Source: Pseudorhodobacter sp. (GTDB lineage: Bacteria > Pseudomonadota > Alphaproteobacteria > Rhodobacterales > Rhodobacteraceae). From it: a stretch of DNA of 59,684 nucleotides. Position numbers and translations under genes: made by a program. Below, piece by piece: positions 29,203 to 37,449 of the stretch. Position 1 is the first letter of the stretch, and the number at the start of each line of letters is the position of its first letter. The notes below the pieces were generated by a model, which saw only the letters and a list, made by a program, of their open reading frames with translations, ran no database searches and was not told the DNA's origin. The stretch spans positions 1 to 59,684 of the forward strand of contig JAQWYA010000218.1 in assembly GCA_029254215.1 (NCBI GenBank). Reading direction: 5' to 3'.

Positions 29203-29216
29203 ATTGGTAAACCAAT
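29203..29216. promoter_or_regulatory. Inverted repeat upstream of the cold-shock gene
   Basis: ATTGGT (29203-29208) and ACCAAT (29211-29216) are perfect inverted repeats separated by AA, just after the pdxH stop and about 100 bases before the cold-shock start. It could be a binding site or a leader hairpin. No clear promoter hexamers were read around it. Confidence 0.35.
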
Positions 29217-29316
29217 GTCGCGGAATCTCTGTATTCTGACCGTAATGGGCTTGATCCTTTGGGCCGCCTCAGAGAAAAGAAGACTTTGAGGGCTTAATCT
29301 GGGGACGCAGCTCTAA

Positions 29317-29847
29317 ATGGAAGAAAAAGACACAGTCGCGCAGGTGATGCGCGGCGAAGTGAAGTGGTTTGACCCATCCAAGGGGTTTGGGTTTGTCCTG
29401 TCTGAAGAGGCTGGCACTGACATCTTGTTGCACGCCAATGTTCTGCGGAACTTTGGGCAAAGCACGGTCGCGGATGGCGCGCTGATCACGGTTGCCGTTC
29501 AACAAACGCAACGCGGGGTCCAAGCCGTCGAGGTCATTTCGATTACGCCGCCCGAAGGCGCAGGCTTTGCCCTGGCCGAGGAAGGGGATCCGAAATCCGC
29601 CGCCGAAATCGCCCTTTTGCCGATGGAGCCCGCGCGGGTGAAATGGTTCGACAAGGGCAAAGGCTTTGGCTTTGCCAATGTCTTCGGAATCGGCGAAGAT
29701 GTGTTTATCCACATTGAGGTTCTGCGCCTGTCCGGCTTTGCGGATCTTGCAGCCGGTGAAGCGGTCAGTTTGCGGATCATCGACGGAAAGCGGGGCCGGA
29801 TGGCCGCGCAGGTGTTGTCTTGGGAAGCGGCCACAAGGAGTTCGTAA
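29317..29847 (+). CDS. Cold-shock protein with two CSD domains
   Basis: A nucleic-acid-binding protein of 176 residues with two cold-shock domains. The first spans about residues 12-75 (GEVKWFDPSKGFGFVLS; DILLHANVL) and the second about 105-170 (RVKWFDKGKGFGFANV; DVFIHIEVL). Each has the RNP1 (K-GFGF) and RNP2 (the D-I-L-L-H or D-V-F-I-H strand) pattern. A linker of about 30 residues joins them. Two-domain CspA homologues are usual in alphaproteobacteria. The stop TAA shares its last base with the ATG of the DUF192 gene, so the two are coupled. Confidence 0.94.
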   Translation: MEEKDTVAQVMRGEVKWFDPSKGFGFVLSEEAGTDILLHANVLRNFGQSTVADGALITVAVQQTQRGVQAVEVISITPPEGAGFALAEEGDPKSAAEIALLPMEPARVKWFDKGKGFGFANVFGIGEDVFIHIEVLRLSGFADLAAGEAVSLRIIDGKRGRMAAQVLSWEAATRSS

Positions 29848-30320
29848 TGAGGTCAATTGTTTATGCGGCGTTCTTAATCCTTGCGCCGGGGCTGGCCCTT
29901 GCGGAATGTCGGGAAGATGGCGTTGATCTGAAGCTTCAAAATGGCAATACGGCGCGCTTTACGATCGAACTTGCGGATGAACCGCAGGAACGTTCGCAGG
30001 GTCTGATGAACCGCGAAGCGATGGCAAGTTCGGCAGGCATGCTCTTTGTGTTCGAGCGGCCCGGACGTGTTGCCTTTTGGATGAAGAACACGCTGATCCC
30101 TCTGGATATGATTTTCACCGATGCAACAGGGCTTGTGACGCGCGTGCACGGCAATGCCATTCCGCATGACGAGACCCCGATTGATGGCGGCGAAGGGGTC
30201 TTGACCGTGCTGGAGATCAACGGCGGTCTGGCCAAACGGCTTGGTATCACGGAGGGCGCAATTCTGCGCCATCCTTCCTTGGCGCAAGACACGGCAGGCT
30301 GGCCCTGCGCGGCTCAATAG
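29847..30320 (+). CDS. DUF192 family secreted protein
   Basis: A 157-residue protein with a clear N-terminal signal peptide ([19 protein letters not shown], cut before ECREDG). The DUF192 domain follows: [51 protein letters not shown], and [14 protein letters not shown]. The function of the family is not known. The start is ATG 29847, with AAGGAG 6 bases before it and a one-base overlap with the cold-shock stop. A terminator-like hairpin follows at 30330-30365. Confidence 0.93.
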   Translation: MRSIVYAAFLILAPGLALAECREDGVDLKLQNGNTARFTIELADEPQERSQGLMNREAMASSAGMLFVFERPGRVAFWMKNTLIPLDMIFTDATGLVTRVHGNAIPHDETPIDGGEGVLTVLEINGGLAKRLGITEGAILRHPSLAQDTAGWPCAAQ

Positions 30321-30329
30321 GTCTTGGGG

Positions 30330-30365
30330 GCGCTTATCTTTGCCTTGAGGCAATTCAGCGCTTTT
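30330..30365 (+). terminator. Rho-independent terminator after the DUF192 gene
   Basis: The outer stem is GCGCT (30330-30334) with AGCGC (30357-30361), and the inner stem TTGCC with GGCAA closes a TTGA loop. TTTT follows at 30362-30365. It lies just downstream of the cold-shock/DUF192 pair and before the tRNA gene. Confidence 0.6.
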
Positions 30366-30399
30366 CAAGTCCGGCGCGCTTGTGTAACTAGCGGCCAGT

Positions 30400-30476
30400 C
30401 GGGGCGTAGCGCAGCCTGGTAGCGCGACGGTTTTGGGTACCGTAGGTCGGAAGTTCGAATCTTCTCGCCCCGACCA
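30400..30476 (+). tRNA. tRNA-Pro (UGG anticodon)
   Basis: A 77-base tRNA gene with the CCA end encoded. The acceptor stem is CGGGGCG (30400-30406) with CGCCCCG (30466-30472), then A and CCA at 30474-30476. The anticodon stem ACGGT/ACCGT closes the loop TTTGGGT, with anticodon TGG at 30434-30436. The T-loop is GTTCGAATC. The mature anticodon UGG reads proline codons. Confidence 0.97.
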
Positions 30477-30679
30477 CTTTCAAAAAAACTGCCACATTCA
30501 AAGACCATGCCGGTTTAACAAAGCGGCGGGCTTTGCCTGCCAATTGCCGCGTCTCGCCGTTTTTATCGGGCTCAAGCCGAAAGGCGTGCAGGGGCCAAAG
30601 ACGCGCGCCGAAGCATCTTGCCTTGGCGATCAGACCGGTGTCACCTCTGACCAGATAACCGCCGCAGAGGAGAGACATC

Positions 30680-31876
30680 ATGTCCAACCCCCAAGACATC
30701 CCCCCGAATCTGGTGCGCCGCACGCCTTGGCCGCAATCGGTCAGCCGCGCTGTGGGCACGCCTTTGCAGCCATCGGTCGTCTATGCCTCTGAAAGCCCGG
30801 ATCAGCTTGACGCGCAATATGGCGGGGCCGTGCGCGGCTATACCTATGCGCGCGAGGGGCATCCCAATGCCGATGTTCTGGCGCAGAAGATTGACGCATT
30901 GGAGGGCGCTTCGGACGGGCTGATCCTTGGGTCGGGCATGGCGGCGGTGACGGCGGCGCTGATGGGCCTTCTGGGGGCAGGGGACCATGTGATCGGCGGC
31001 GATCAGCTTTACGGGCGGTCTTTGCGGCTGATGCGGCAAGACCTGTCGCGATTCGGTATTCTCACCAGTCTTGCAGACCCGACCGATCCGGCAGCGATCG
31101 AGGCCGCGATCCGCCCGGAAACGAAGATGATCCTGATCGAGACGGTCTCTAACCCTACTTTGCGCATTGCGGCCCTGCCCGAAATTGCGGCCATCGCCAA
31201 GGCGCGAGGCATTTTGCTGGCCGTTGACAGCACGTTTTCAACGCCGCGCTCCGTGCGACCCTTGGAGCATGGCGCGGATATCGTGATCCACTCGGTCACG
31301 AAGCTTCTGGCGGGCCATTCCGATGTGACGCTTGGCTATGTTGCCTGCGCCAACCCGGAGCACCGCCGGGCGGTCTATGATTTCGCGGTGACAACCGGCC
31401 TGACGCCCAGCCCGTTTGATTGCTGGCTGGCAGAGAGGGGGCTTTATTCCTTCCACCTGCGCTATGACCGGGCGGAAGAAAACGCCAAGCGGCTGGCGGA
31501 TCATCTGGCGGGCTTGGCGGGGGTCAAGCGGGTGCTTTATCCGTTGCGCCCGGATCATCCCGATCACAACCGCGCGGTGGGTCTTTTGGGCGCGCGGGGT
31601 GGCAATATGGTGTCCTTTGAACTGGACGGGGGGCGGATGGCCGCCAATGCGCTGACCCGCGCGATGCCCGATCTGGCCTTCGCACCGACCTTGGGGGACA
31701 TTGGAACGACACTCTCACATCCGGCTTCGTCCAGCCACCGGGCGGTCAGCCCCGAGGATCGCGCGGCGATCGGAATCTCGGAAGGGTTTTTCCGCATTTC
31801 CGTCGGGGTCGAGGATATCGGCCAGTTGATCGCGGATTTCTCGGCCGGGGTGGCGGCGGCGAAGGCGGCGTCATAG
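30680..31876 (+). CDS. Cys/Met metabolism PLP-dependent enzyme (trans-sulfuration family)
   Basis: A 398-residue enzyme of the cystathionine beta/gamma-lyase, cystathionine gamma-synthase and methionine gamma-lyase family. The PLP lysine is K208 in IHSVTKLLAGHSDVTLG. Other marks are GYTYAREGHPNADVL (the tyrosine and arginine that contact the neighbouring subunit), the GSGMAAV phosphate loop, and ETVSNPTLRI. The sub-family cannot be assigned by eye, but cystathionine beta-lyase (metC-like) is a fair guess. The start ATG 30680 follows a GAGGAGAG ribosome-binding site. A 203-base gap separates it from the tRNA gene. Confidence 0.88.
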   Translation: MSNPQDIPPNLVRRTPWPQSVSRAVGTPLQPSVVYASESPDQLDAQYGGAVRGYTYAREGHPNADVLAQKIDALEGASDGLILGSGMAAVTAALMGLLGAGDHVIGGDQLYGRSLRLMRQDLSRFGILTSLADPTDPAAIEAAIRPETKMILIETVSNPTLRIAALPEIAAIAKARGILLAVDSTFSTPRSVRPLEHGADIVIHSVTKLLAGHSDVTLGYVACANPEHRRAVYDFAVTTGLTPSPFDCWLAERGLYSFHLRYDRAEENAKRLADHLAGLAGVKRVLYPLRPDHPDHNRAVGLLGARGGNMVSFELDGGRMAANALTRAMPDLAFAPTLGDIGTTLSHPASSSHRAVSPEDRAAIGISEGFFRISVGVEDIGQLIADFSAGVAAAKAAS

Positions 31877-32061
31877 CGCTGTTACCTCGCACCCGCATTT
31901 TAGCCTGAATTTTGGCAGGCGAATAACGGGCGAGAGATGGGGTTGTTGACGATCCGGACGATGCGCAAAGTGGGCAGACCCAAGGGCAGGCTTGCCCTCT
32001 TGCCCTTCGGTGCAAAGCGCGACACAGTCGGGCCGAATTCGCCATGACCGGAGAGACTGCC

Positions 32062-33102
32062 GTGAAAACCAGCCTGACGCAAAGCTTGCTGGAAGCGGTG
32101 CCGGCGCCGAGCGTGCTGATCGGGCGCGATGACCGGATTCTCGCGGCCAATCTGACGGCGCGTGCGCTGTTGGGGCCGGACATCCGGGGCAGGCTTTACG
32201 TCACCTGTTTGCGCCAACCCGGTCTGATTGATTGTATCGAGCAGGGGCTGCGCAATGGGGCTGCGGGGCAGGGACGGCATGTGGTGCGCGGTGCCTCCAG
32301 CGACAGTATCTACCGGGTGATCGTCAACCCGGTCGAGGGCGATGGCCAGAACGGTGTGCTCTGCACTTTCGAGGATATCTCGGAGCAAGAGCAGATCGGC
32401 CAGATGCGTCGCGATTTTGTGGCCAATGTCAGCCACGAGCTGCGCACCCCCCTCACGGCGCTTTTGGGTTTTATCGAGACGCTACAAGGGGCCGCCCGGC
32501 ATGACGCTGCCGCGCGCGAACGTTTCCTCGCGGTGATGGCGCGAGAGGCGGGGCGGATGAACCGGCTGGTCGGGGATCTGCTGCAACTCAGCCGCGTCGA
32601 GGCAAATGAACGGGTGCGCCCGACCCAGATGGTGGATATCGCGGCCCTTGTCGGGCGCGTGGTTTCGGATTTGCAGCCGCTGGCGATTGAGGGGGGCGTC
32701 TCGATCAGCGTAAGCGGTGCCGAAGCTGCCGCTTTGGTGCCAGCGGACGGCGATCAGATGACACAGGTTTTGGCCAACCTCATTGAAAACGCGATCAAAT
32801 ATGGCGGGGCGGGCAAGGTTGTCGAGGTCGCCCTTTCCCATATCGACACCGACAGTTCCGTCAAGGGGCCCGCGCTGAGGGTCGAGGTCCGTGACAAGGG
32901 CGAAGGCATTGACGAGGTGCATCTGCCGCGCCTGACCGAACGGTTCTACCGGGTCGACAGTCACAGATCGCGCGAGAAAGGCGGCACCGGGCTGGGCTTG
33001 GCGATTGTGAAACACATCATCAATCGGCATCGCGGGCGGTTGAAAGTGGCCAGCGTCAAGGGGCAGGGCAGCACCTTCACCGTGATCCTTCCGAAAAACT
33101 GA
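32062..33102 (+). CDS. PhoR-like sensor histidine kinase
   Basis: A histidine kinase of about 346 residues. An N-terminal PAS domain (LEAVPAPSVLIGRDDRILAAN onward) is followed by HisKA with the phosphorylated His125 in FVANVSHELRTPLTALLGFIETL, then HATPase_c with NLIENAIKYG, DKGEGI, FYRVD and GGTGLGLAIVKHI. No membrane segment is visible, as in other roseobacter PhoR proteins. GTG 32062 has GGAGAG 6 bases upstream; ATG 32044 in the same frame is the alternative. No response regulator and no pst or phoU genes lie beside it, so linkage to phosphate control rests on similarity only. Confidence 0.85.
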   Translation: MKTSLTQSLLEAVPAPSVLIGRDDRILAANLTARALLGPDIRGRLYVTCLRQPGLIDCIEQGLRNGAAGQGRHVVRGASSDSIYRVIVNPVEGDGQNGVLCTFEDISEQEQIGQMRRDFVANVSHELRTPLTALLGFIETLQGAARHDAAARERFLAVMAREAGRMNRLVGDLLQLSRVEANERVRPTQMVDIAALVGRVVSDLQPLAIEGGVSISVSGAEAAALVPADGDQMTQVLANLIENAIKYGGAGKVVEVALSHIDTDSSVKGPALRVEVRDKGEGIDEVHLPRLTERFYRVDSHRSREKGGTGLGLAIVKHIINRHRGRLKVASVKGQGSTFTVILPKN

Positions 33103-33117
33103 CGTGGCCCACCTGCC

Positions 33118-34059
33118 CTAAAGCCGGGCGATCCTTTCGGCCAACAGCGCAAAAAACGCCTCTGCATCAATCTGTTGCATGAACAGCGCATTGGCCGGGC
33201 GATCCGTGACGCGCCAGTAATCGGCCACCGTCATCCCAAGCGTTAGGGGCGATTGCGTCTCCACCTCGACATTGATGAAGCGACCCTCAAACAGGTCGGG
33301 GCGGATCAGATAGGCGATCACGCAAGGATCATGCAGCGGCGCGCCCTGAGAGCCGTATTTTTCCTTGTCGAAGCGTTCAAAGAAATCGGTCCATTCGGCA
33401 ACCATGCGGCCCGGTTCGGTGCCAAGGGCGCGAAAGGCCTCGACCCTTGGGGCTGTCGTGAGGGCGCGATGCGTCACATCCAGTGGCATCATGACAATGC
33501 GCGCGCCGGATTTCAGAACGATATCAGCGGCCTCCGGGTCGACATAAATGTTGAATTCGGCCGCTGGCGTGATGTTGCCCACCTCAAAATAGGCTCCGCC
33601 CATCAGGACGATTTCCTGCACCTTTTCGATGATATCGGGCGCGCGTTGAAACGCGGTGGCGATATTTGTCAGCGGCCCAAGCGGGCAAAGCGTGACCGTG
33701 CCCGCAGCCTCTTGGCGCAGGGTTTCAATAATGAAATCAACCGCATGTTCGGGTTGCAGCTCGGTCACAGGGTCGGGCATCGCCGGGCCATCAAGGCCGG
33801 TCTTGCCGTGCACATGCTCTGCGGTGACCAGTTTGCGCATCAAGGGCGCGTCACAGCCTGCGTAAACTGGCACATCGGGGCGGCCCGCGAGTTCACAAAC
33901 GATCCGCGCGTTCTTGGCGGTAAGGGGCAGCGGCACGTTTCCGGCCACGGCGGTGATGCCCAGAACCTCCACCTCCTCGAGGCTGCCCAAGGCCAGCAGG
34001 ATGGCTACGGCATCATCCTGCCCCGGATCCGTGTCGATGATAATCTTGCGCGCGGCCAT
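33118..34059 (-). CDS. Nucleoside hydrolase (IunH/RihA family)
   Basis: Hydrolyses the N-glycosidic bond of nucleosides to base and ribose. The 313 residues have the calcium-binding signature IIDTDPGQDDAVAILLAL at the N terminus and VYAGCDAPL, then IVLMGGAYFEVGNITPAAEFNI, the family's second signature with EFN. HDPCVIAYL near 240 is the third typical block. Purine or pyrimidine preference cannot be told. It converges on the PhoR-like gene and lies downstream of the iron-binding-protein gene, separated from it by a terminator. Confidence 0.93.
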   Translation of the reverse strand: MAARKIIIDTDPGQDDAVAILLALGSLEEVEVLGITAVAGNVPLPLTAKNARIVCELAGRPDVPVYAGCDAPLMRKLVTAEHVHGKTGLDGPAMPDPVTELQPEHAVDFIIETLRQEAAGTVTLCPLGPLTNIATAFQRAPDIIEKVQEIVLMGGAYFEVGNITPAAEFNIYVDPEAADIVLKSGARIVMMPLDVTHRALTTAPRVEAFRALGTEPGRMVAEWTDFFERFDKEKYGSQGAPLHDPCVIAYLIRPDLFEGRFINVEVETQSPLTLGMTVADYWRVTDRPANALFMQQIDAEAFFALLAERIARL

Positions 34060-34128
34060 GATAACCCCTTTGGCGAGGTCTCAGAAAAGCCGAAACGGCA
34101 CAAAGGGTCAATGCCGATTGTGCCCCTG

Positions 34129-34160
34129 AAAAGGGGCCCCCTGCGAAAACAGGAGGCCCC
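34129..34160 (-). terminator. Rho-independent terminator of the iron-binding-protein gene
   Basis: GGGGCCCCCTG (34133-34143) pairs with CAGGAGGCCCC (34150-34160) with one G-T wobble around CGAAAA. Read on the minus strand the stem is followed by four Ts (34132-34129). It lies directly downstream of the substrate-binding-protein gene. Confidence 0.75.
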
Positions 34161-34183
34161 AGTTCTGATTTTTAAACAGATGT

Positions 34184-35191
34184 TTAACCGTCGAAGTTAA
34201 TCTCTTCGATGATCTTGAGGGCCGCTGCACGATGCGAGGCGACGTCTTCAAGATTGATGCTGTCAGGGGTGAAATCCCCCCAGCTTGCAACAAGGGCCGA
34301 CCGCGCGACACCCGGCTTCACCGGGTATTCATGGTTGGTCTCGGCATAGATTTTCTGGGCTTCGTCCTGGCTCAGCCATTCCATCATTTTCAGCGCGGCG
34401 TCCTTGTTCGGGGCTGACTTCGTCATCGCCACGCCCGAGACGTTCAGATGGGTGCCCGCGCCTTCAAAGATCGGAAACGCGATGCGTACCGAATCCGCCC
34501 ATTCCTTTTGCTCCGGATCGCTGAGCATCTGACCGATGTAATAAGTGTTACCTATGGCAATATCGCATTCTCCGGCCCAGATCGCCTTGACCTGATCCCG
34601 GTCGCCGCCTGCCGGTTTGCGGGCCAGATTGGCCTTGAGGCCCTCGGCCCAGGTCTTGGCGGCCTCTTCGCCTTTATGGGCGATTACGGCTGAAAGAAGG
34701 GCGATGTTATAGTCATTCGTGCCGGAGCGCGTGCAGATCCGGCCCTTCCACTTGTCACTGGCAAGGTCTTCATAGGTGGTGATTTCCCCATCGGCCACCC
34801 GCTCTTTGGAGGCATAGACGATGCGCGCGCGCGAGGTCAGGCCAAACCAGTTGTTGTCCGGGTCGCGCAGAGTTGCGGGGATGTTTTCGGTCAGCACAGC
34901 ACTTTCGACAGGCTGGATCACGCCTGCCTCAACGATCTGCGTCAGCCGCGCGATATCCACCGTCAGCACCAGATCTGCCGGGCTGCGGCTGCCTTCCGCC
35001 ACAAGGCGTTCCGCCATGCCTTTGTCAACAAACGCAATATTCACGGTGATTCCGGTTTCTGCCGTGAAGGCATCGACCAAGGGCTGGATCAGTTCGGGCT
35101 GGCGATGGGAATAGATGTTCACCTCTTCGGCCAGCACGGGCAGGGCGGCGGTGCACAAAAGCAGGGTTGCGAGCGTGGTTCGGATCGTCAT
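34184..35191 (-). CDS. Iron(III) ABC transporter substrate-binding protein
   Basis: Periplasmic FbpA/AfuA-type ferric-iron-binding protein. From ATG 35191 (GAGG 6 bases before it) it has 335 residues with a signal peptide, MTIRTTLATLLLCTAALPVLA, cut before EEVNIYS. Body matches include NIYSHRQPELIQPLVDAF, VDKGMAERLVAEG, and the iron-ligand tyrosines in IGNTYYIGQML. It would deliver Fe(III) to an inner-membrane permease, but no permease or ATPase gene is nearby. The promoter holds an inverted repeat of the iron-box type (35232-35252), and a strong terminator follows, so the gene is likely a single-gene, iron-regulated unit. Confidence 0.92.
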   Translation of the reverse strand: MTIRTTLATLLLCTAALPVLAEEVNIYSHRQPELIQPLVDAFTAETGITVNIAFVDKGMAERLVAEGSRSPADLVLTVDIARLTQIVEAGVIQPVESAVLTENIPATLRDPDNNWFGLTSRARIVYASKERVADGEITTYEDLASDKWKGRICTRSGTNDYNIALLSAVIAHKGEEAAKTWAEGLKANLARKPAGGDRDQVKAIWAGECDIAIGNTYYIGQMLSDPEQKEWADSVRIAFPIFEGAGTHLNVSGVAMTKSAPNKDAALKMMEWLSQDEAQKIYAETNHEYPVKPGVARSALVASWGDFTPDSINLEDVASHRAAALKIIEEINFDG

Positions 35192-35226
35192 GAAAAGCCT
35201 CATTGGAGGGGTGGGTTATGCCCCCT

Positions 35227-35255
35227 CTTAAACCTGAGTATTTTAGTCAGGTCAA
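35227..35255 (-). promoter_or_regulatory. Promoter with embedded iron-box-like operator for the iron-binding-protein gene
   Basis: On the minus strand TTGACC (35255-35250) and TTTAAG (35232-35227) stand 17 bases apart as -35 and -10. ACCTGA (35232-35237) and TCAGGT (35247-35252) form a perfect inverted repeat with 9 bases between, so its core is TGA-N9-TCA, the form described for the RirA iron box of alphaproteobacteria. The operator fills the promoter spacer, so binding would block transcription. Confidence 0.7.
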
Positions 35256-35267
35256 TACTTGACTTTA

Positions 35268-36110
35268 TTACTCGGTTAAATTTGATCGAGGCTGCTGGGC
35301 GGCTTTCTCTTCGGCCTTGGCGCGATCCCAAAGGGCGTCCATCTCGGCCAGATCGCTGTCTTTGGGGCGGCGGTTATCCTCGGCCAGCCAATCTTCGATC
35401 CGGTTGAAGCGACGGGTGAACTTGGCATTAGCGGCCCGCAGGGCGGCCTCTGGGTCAATGCCCAAATGGCGGCCCAGATTGGCCATGACAAACATCAGAT
35501 CACCGAATTCCTCGGCCAATTCGGCTTTTGACAGATGATCGCGGGCCTCAACCAGCTCGCGGCTTTCCTCAAGGATCTTGTCGATGACCTGATCGGTTGA
35601 GGGCCAGTCAAACCCCACGCGGGCGGCGCGCATTTGCAGCTTCAGCGCGCGGGTGAGGGCGGGCAGGCCCAGCGCCACGCCATCCAGCACGCGAGGCTCC
35701 GCCTTGCCTGCGCGTTCCGCCTCCTTGATCCGTTCCCAATCCGCGCTTTGCTGGTCGGCGGATTTGTCACGGCTTTCAGCGCCGAAAACATGGGGATGGC
35801 GCGCCACCATCTTGTCACTGATGGACCGGACCACCTGTTCAAAGCCAAAAAGCCCGGCCTCCTCGGCCATTTGCGCGTGATAAACCGTCTGAAGAAGCAG
35901 ATCACCCAACTCTCCTGGCAGCTCCTCCCAGGCCTTTCGGGCAATGGCATCGGCAACTTCATGAGCCTCTTCAAGCGTGTAGGGCGCGATGCTGTCAAAA
36001 TCCTGTTCAATGTCCCAAGGGCATCCGGTTTGCGGGTCCCGCAACCGCCGCATGATTTCCAACAGGCGCGGCATTCCGCCATTCGGGTCGTGTATCAGAT
36101 CATCCGGCAT
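35268..36110 (-). CDS. mazG: Nucleoside triphosphate pyrophosphohydrolase
   Basis: Hydrolyses NTPs to NMP and pyrophosphate, a house-cleaning role. From ATG 36110 (AAAGGGG 8 bases upstream) it has 280 residues, the length of the two-domain MazG form. The first MazG domain carries TGCPWDIEQDF and EEAHEVADAI; the second carries EEFGDLMFVMANLGRH, with the ExxE/D metal-ligand helices. The frame is open 14 codons further upstream. The stop lies 13 bases from the promoter of the iron-binding-protein gene on the same strand. Confidence 0.95.
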   Translation of the reverse strand: MPDDLIHDPNGGMPRLLEIMRRLRDPQTGCPWDIEQDFDSIAPYTLEEAHEVADAIARKAWEELPGELGDLLLQTVYHAQMAEEAGLFGFEQVVRSISDKMVARHPHVFGAESRDKSADQQSADWERIKEAERAGKAEPRVLDGVALGLPALTRALKLQMRAARVGFDWPSTDQVIDKILEESRELVEARDHLSKAELAEEFGDLMFVMANLGRHLGIDPEAALRAANAKFTRRFNRIEDWLAEDNRRPKDSDLAEMDALWDRAKAEEKAAQQPRSNLTE

Positions 36111-36264
36111 CGGCTGGGCCCCTTTCAAACATGCGTGCTTGGTTATCGGCAAAGCGGGGCGCCATGTCTACCAGCCCCGCGCTGGCAGGCGTGTCTCGCA
36201 GGGTCTTGCGGCGCGGCGCACCTTCTGGGATCATGCCTGCGGAAACCAAGAGAAAGCAGCCGCT

Positions 36265-37428
36265 GTGCCCGTTCTGAACCGGATCGCCGATTACGCCCCC
36301 GACATGCAAGCCTGGCGTCGCCATTTGCACCAACATCCCGAATTAGGCTTTGACTGTCATCAGACAGCGGCCTTCATCGCCGAGCGTTTGCGCGACTTCG
36401 GGGTGGATGAGGTCCATGAGGGCATCGCGACCAGCGGGATCGTGGCCATCATCAACGGGAGCGGCGACGGCCCGACCATTGGTCTGCGGGCCGATATGGA
36501 CGCGCTCCCGATCAATGAGATGACCGGGGCCGACTATGCCTCGACCGTGCCGGGCAAGATGCATGCCTGTGGGCATGACGGGCATGTCACCATGCTTCTG
36601 GGGGCCGCTCGCTATCTGGCGGAAACGCGGCGCTTTTCGGGGCGCGTGGCCCTGATCTTTCAGCCCGCAGAGGAAGAGGGCGGTGGCGGCGATGTGATGG
36701 TGCGCGAAGGCATCATGGACCGCTTTGACATCGCGCAGGTCTACGGGATTCACAATGCACCGGGGCAAGCCTTGGGGCATTTCTCGACCAATCCGGGGCC
36801 GCTGATGGCGTCGGTCGACACCGCGACCGTTCGGATCAAGGGCAAGGGCGGGCATGGGGCGATGCCGCATGAATGTATCGACCCGATCGTGGCCGTTGTG
36901 GGCATGGTGCAGGCCGTTCAAACCATCATCACCCGCAATATCTATGCGCTGGATGAGGTTGTGATCTCGGTCACGCAGATCCATGCGGGGTCGGCCAGCA
37001 ATATCATCCCCGAAGAGGCATGGTTCTGCGCCACGATCCGCTGCTTTAACCCGGAAGTGCGCGAGCAGATCAAATCGCGCTTCCATCAGATCATCGAGGG
37101 CCATGCGAGCGCGTATCAGGTCTCGGCGGATATCGATTACGATTGGGGCTATCCCGCGACCATCAACCACGCTGCCGAGGCCGGATTTGCCGCCGATGTC
37201 GCGTCAGAAATCGCAGGCCCCGCCGCCGTGAACCGCGATGCCCCGCGTGAAATGGGGTCCGAGGATTTCTCGTACCTGCTGGAAGCGCGACCCGGTGCCT
37301 ATCTTTGGCTGGGCATTGGCGACGCGGCAGGGCTTCACCACCCCGCCTATGATTTCAACGATGAAGCCGCGCCACTTGGTGCCAGCTTCTTCGCCCGTCT
37401 CGTTGAGCGGGCACAACCTCTCGCCTGA
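36265..37428 (+). CDS. M20 family metal-dependent amidohydrolase (hippurate hydrolase-like)
   Basis: A 387-residue peptidase M20D/amidohydrolase. The metal site is in HACGHDGHVTMLLGAA (residues 100-115), with the acidic EEE at 136-138 in FQPAEEEGGGGDVM. GIHNAPG and GKGGHGAMPHECIDP (dimerisation-domain His) follow, then MGSEDFSYL near the C terminus. The family deacylates N-acyl amino acids such as hippurate, indole-acetyl conjugates or N-acetyl-diamino acids. The start is GTG 36265, which gives the usual length; the upstream frame is antisense to mazG. It leads a run with the class III aminotransferase and agmatinase. Confidence 0.88.
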   Translation: MPVLNRIADYAPDMQAWRRHLHQHPELGFDCHQTAAFIAERLRDFGVDEVHEGIATSGIVAIINGSGDGPTIGLRADMDALPINEMTGADYASTVPGKMHACGHDGHVTMLLGAARYLAETRRFSGRVALIFQPAEEEGGGGDVMVREGIMDRFDIAQVYGIHNAPGQALGHFSTNPGPLMASVDTATVRIKGKGGHGAMPHECIDPIVAVVGMVQAVQTIITRNIYALDEVVISVTQIHAGSASNIIPEEAWFCATIRCFNPEVREQIKSRFHQIIEGHASAYQVSADIDYDWGYPATINHAAEAGFAADVASEIAGPAAVNRDAPREMGSEDFSYLLEARPGAYLWLGIGDAAGLHHPAYDFNDEAAPLGASFFARLVERAQPLA

Positions 37429-37449
37429 ACCCCAAGAAGGAAGCATTAC

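Noticed and set aside
30477-30679. A SAM-II or SAM/SAH riboswitch before the Cys/Met enzyme
   Set aside because: The sequence elements I know for these classes were not found; kept only as a leader worth a model search.
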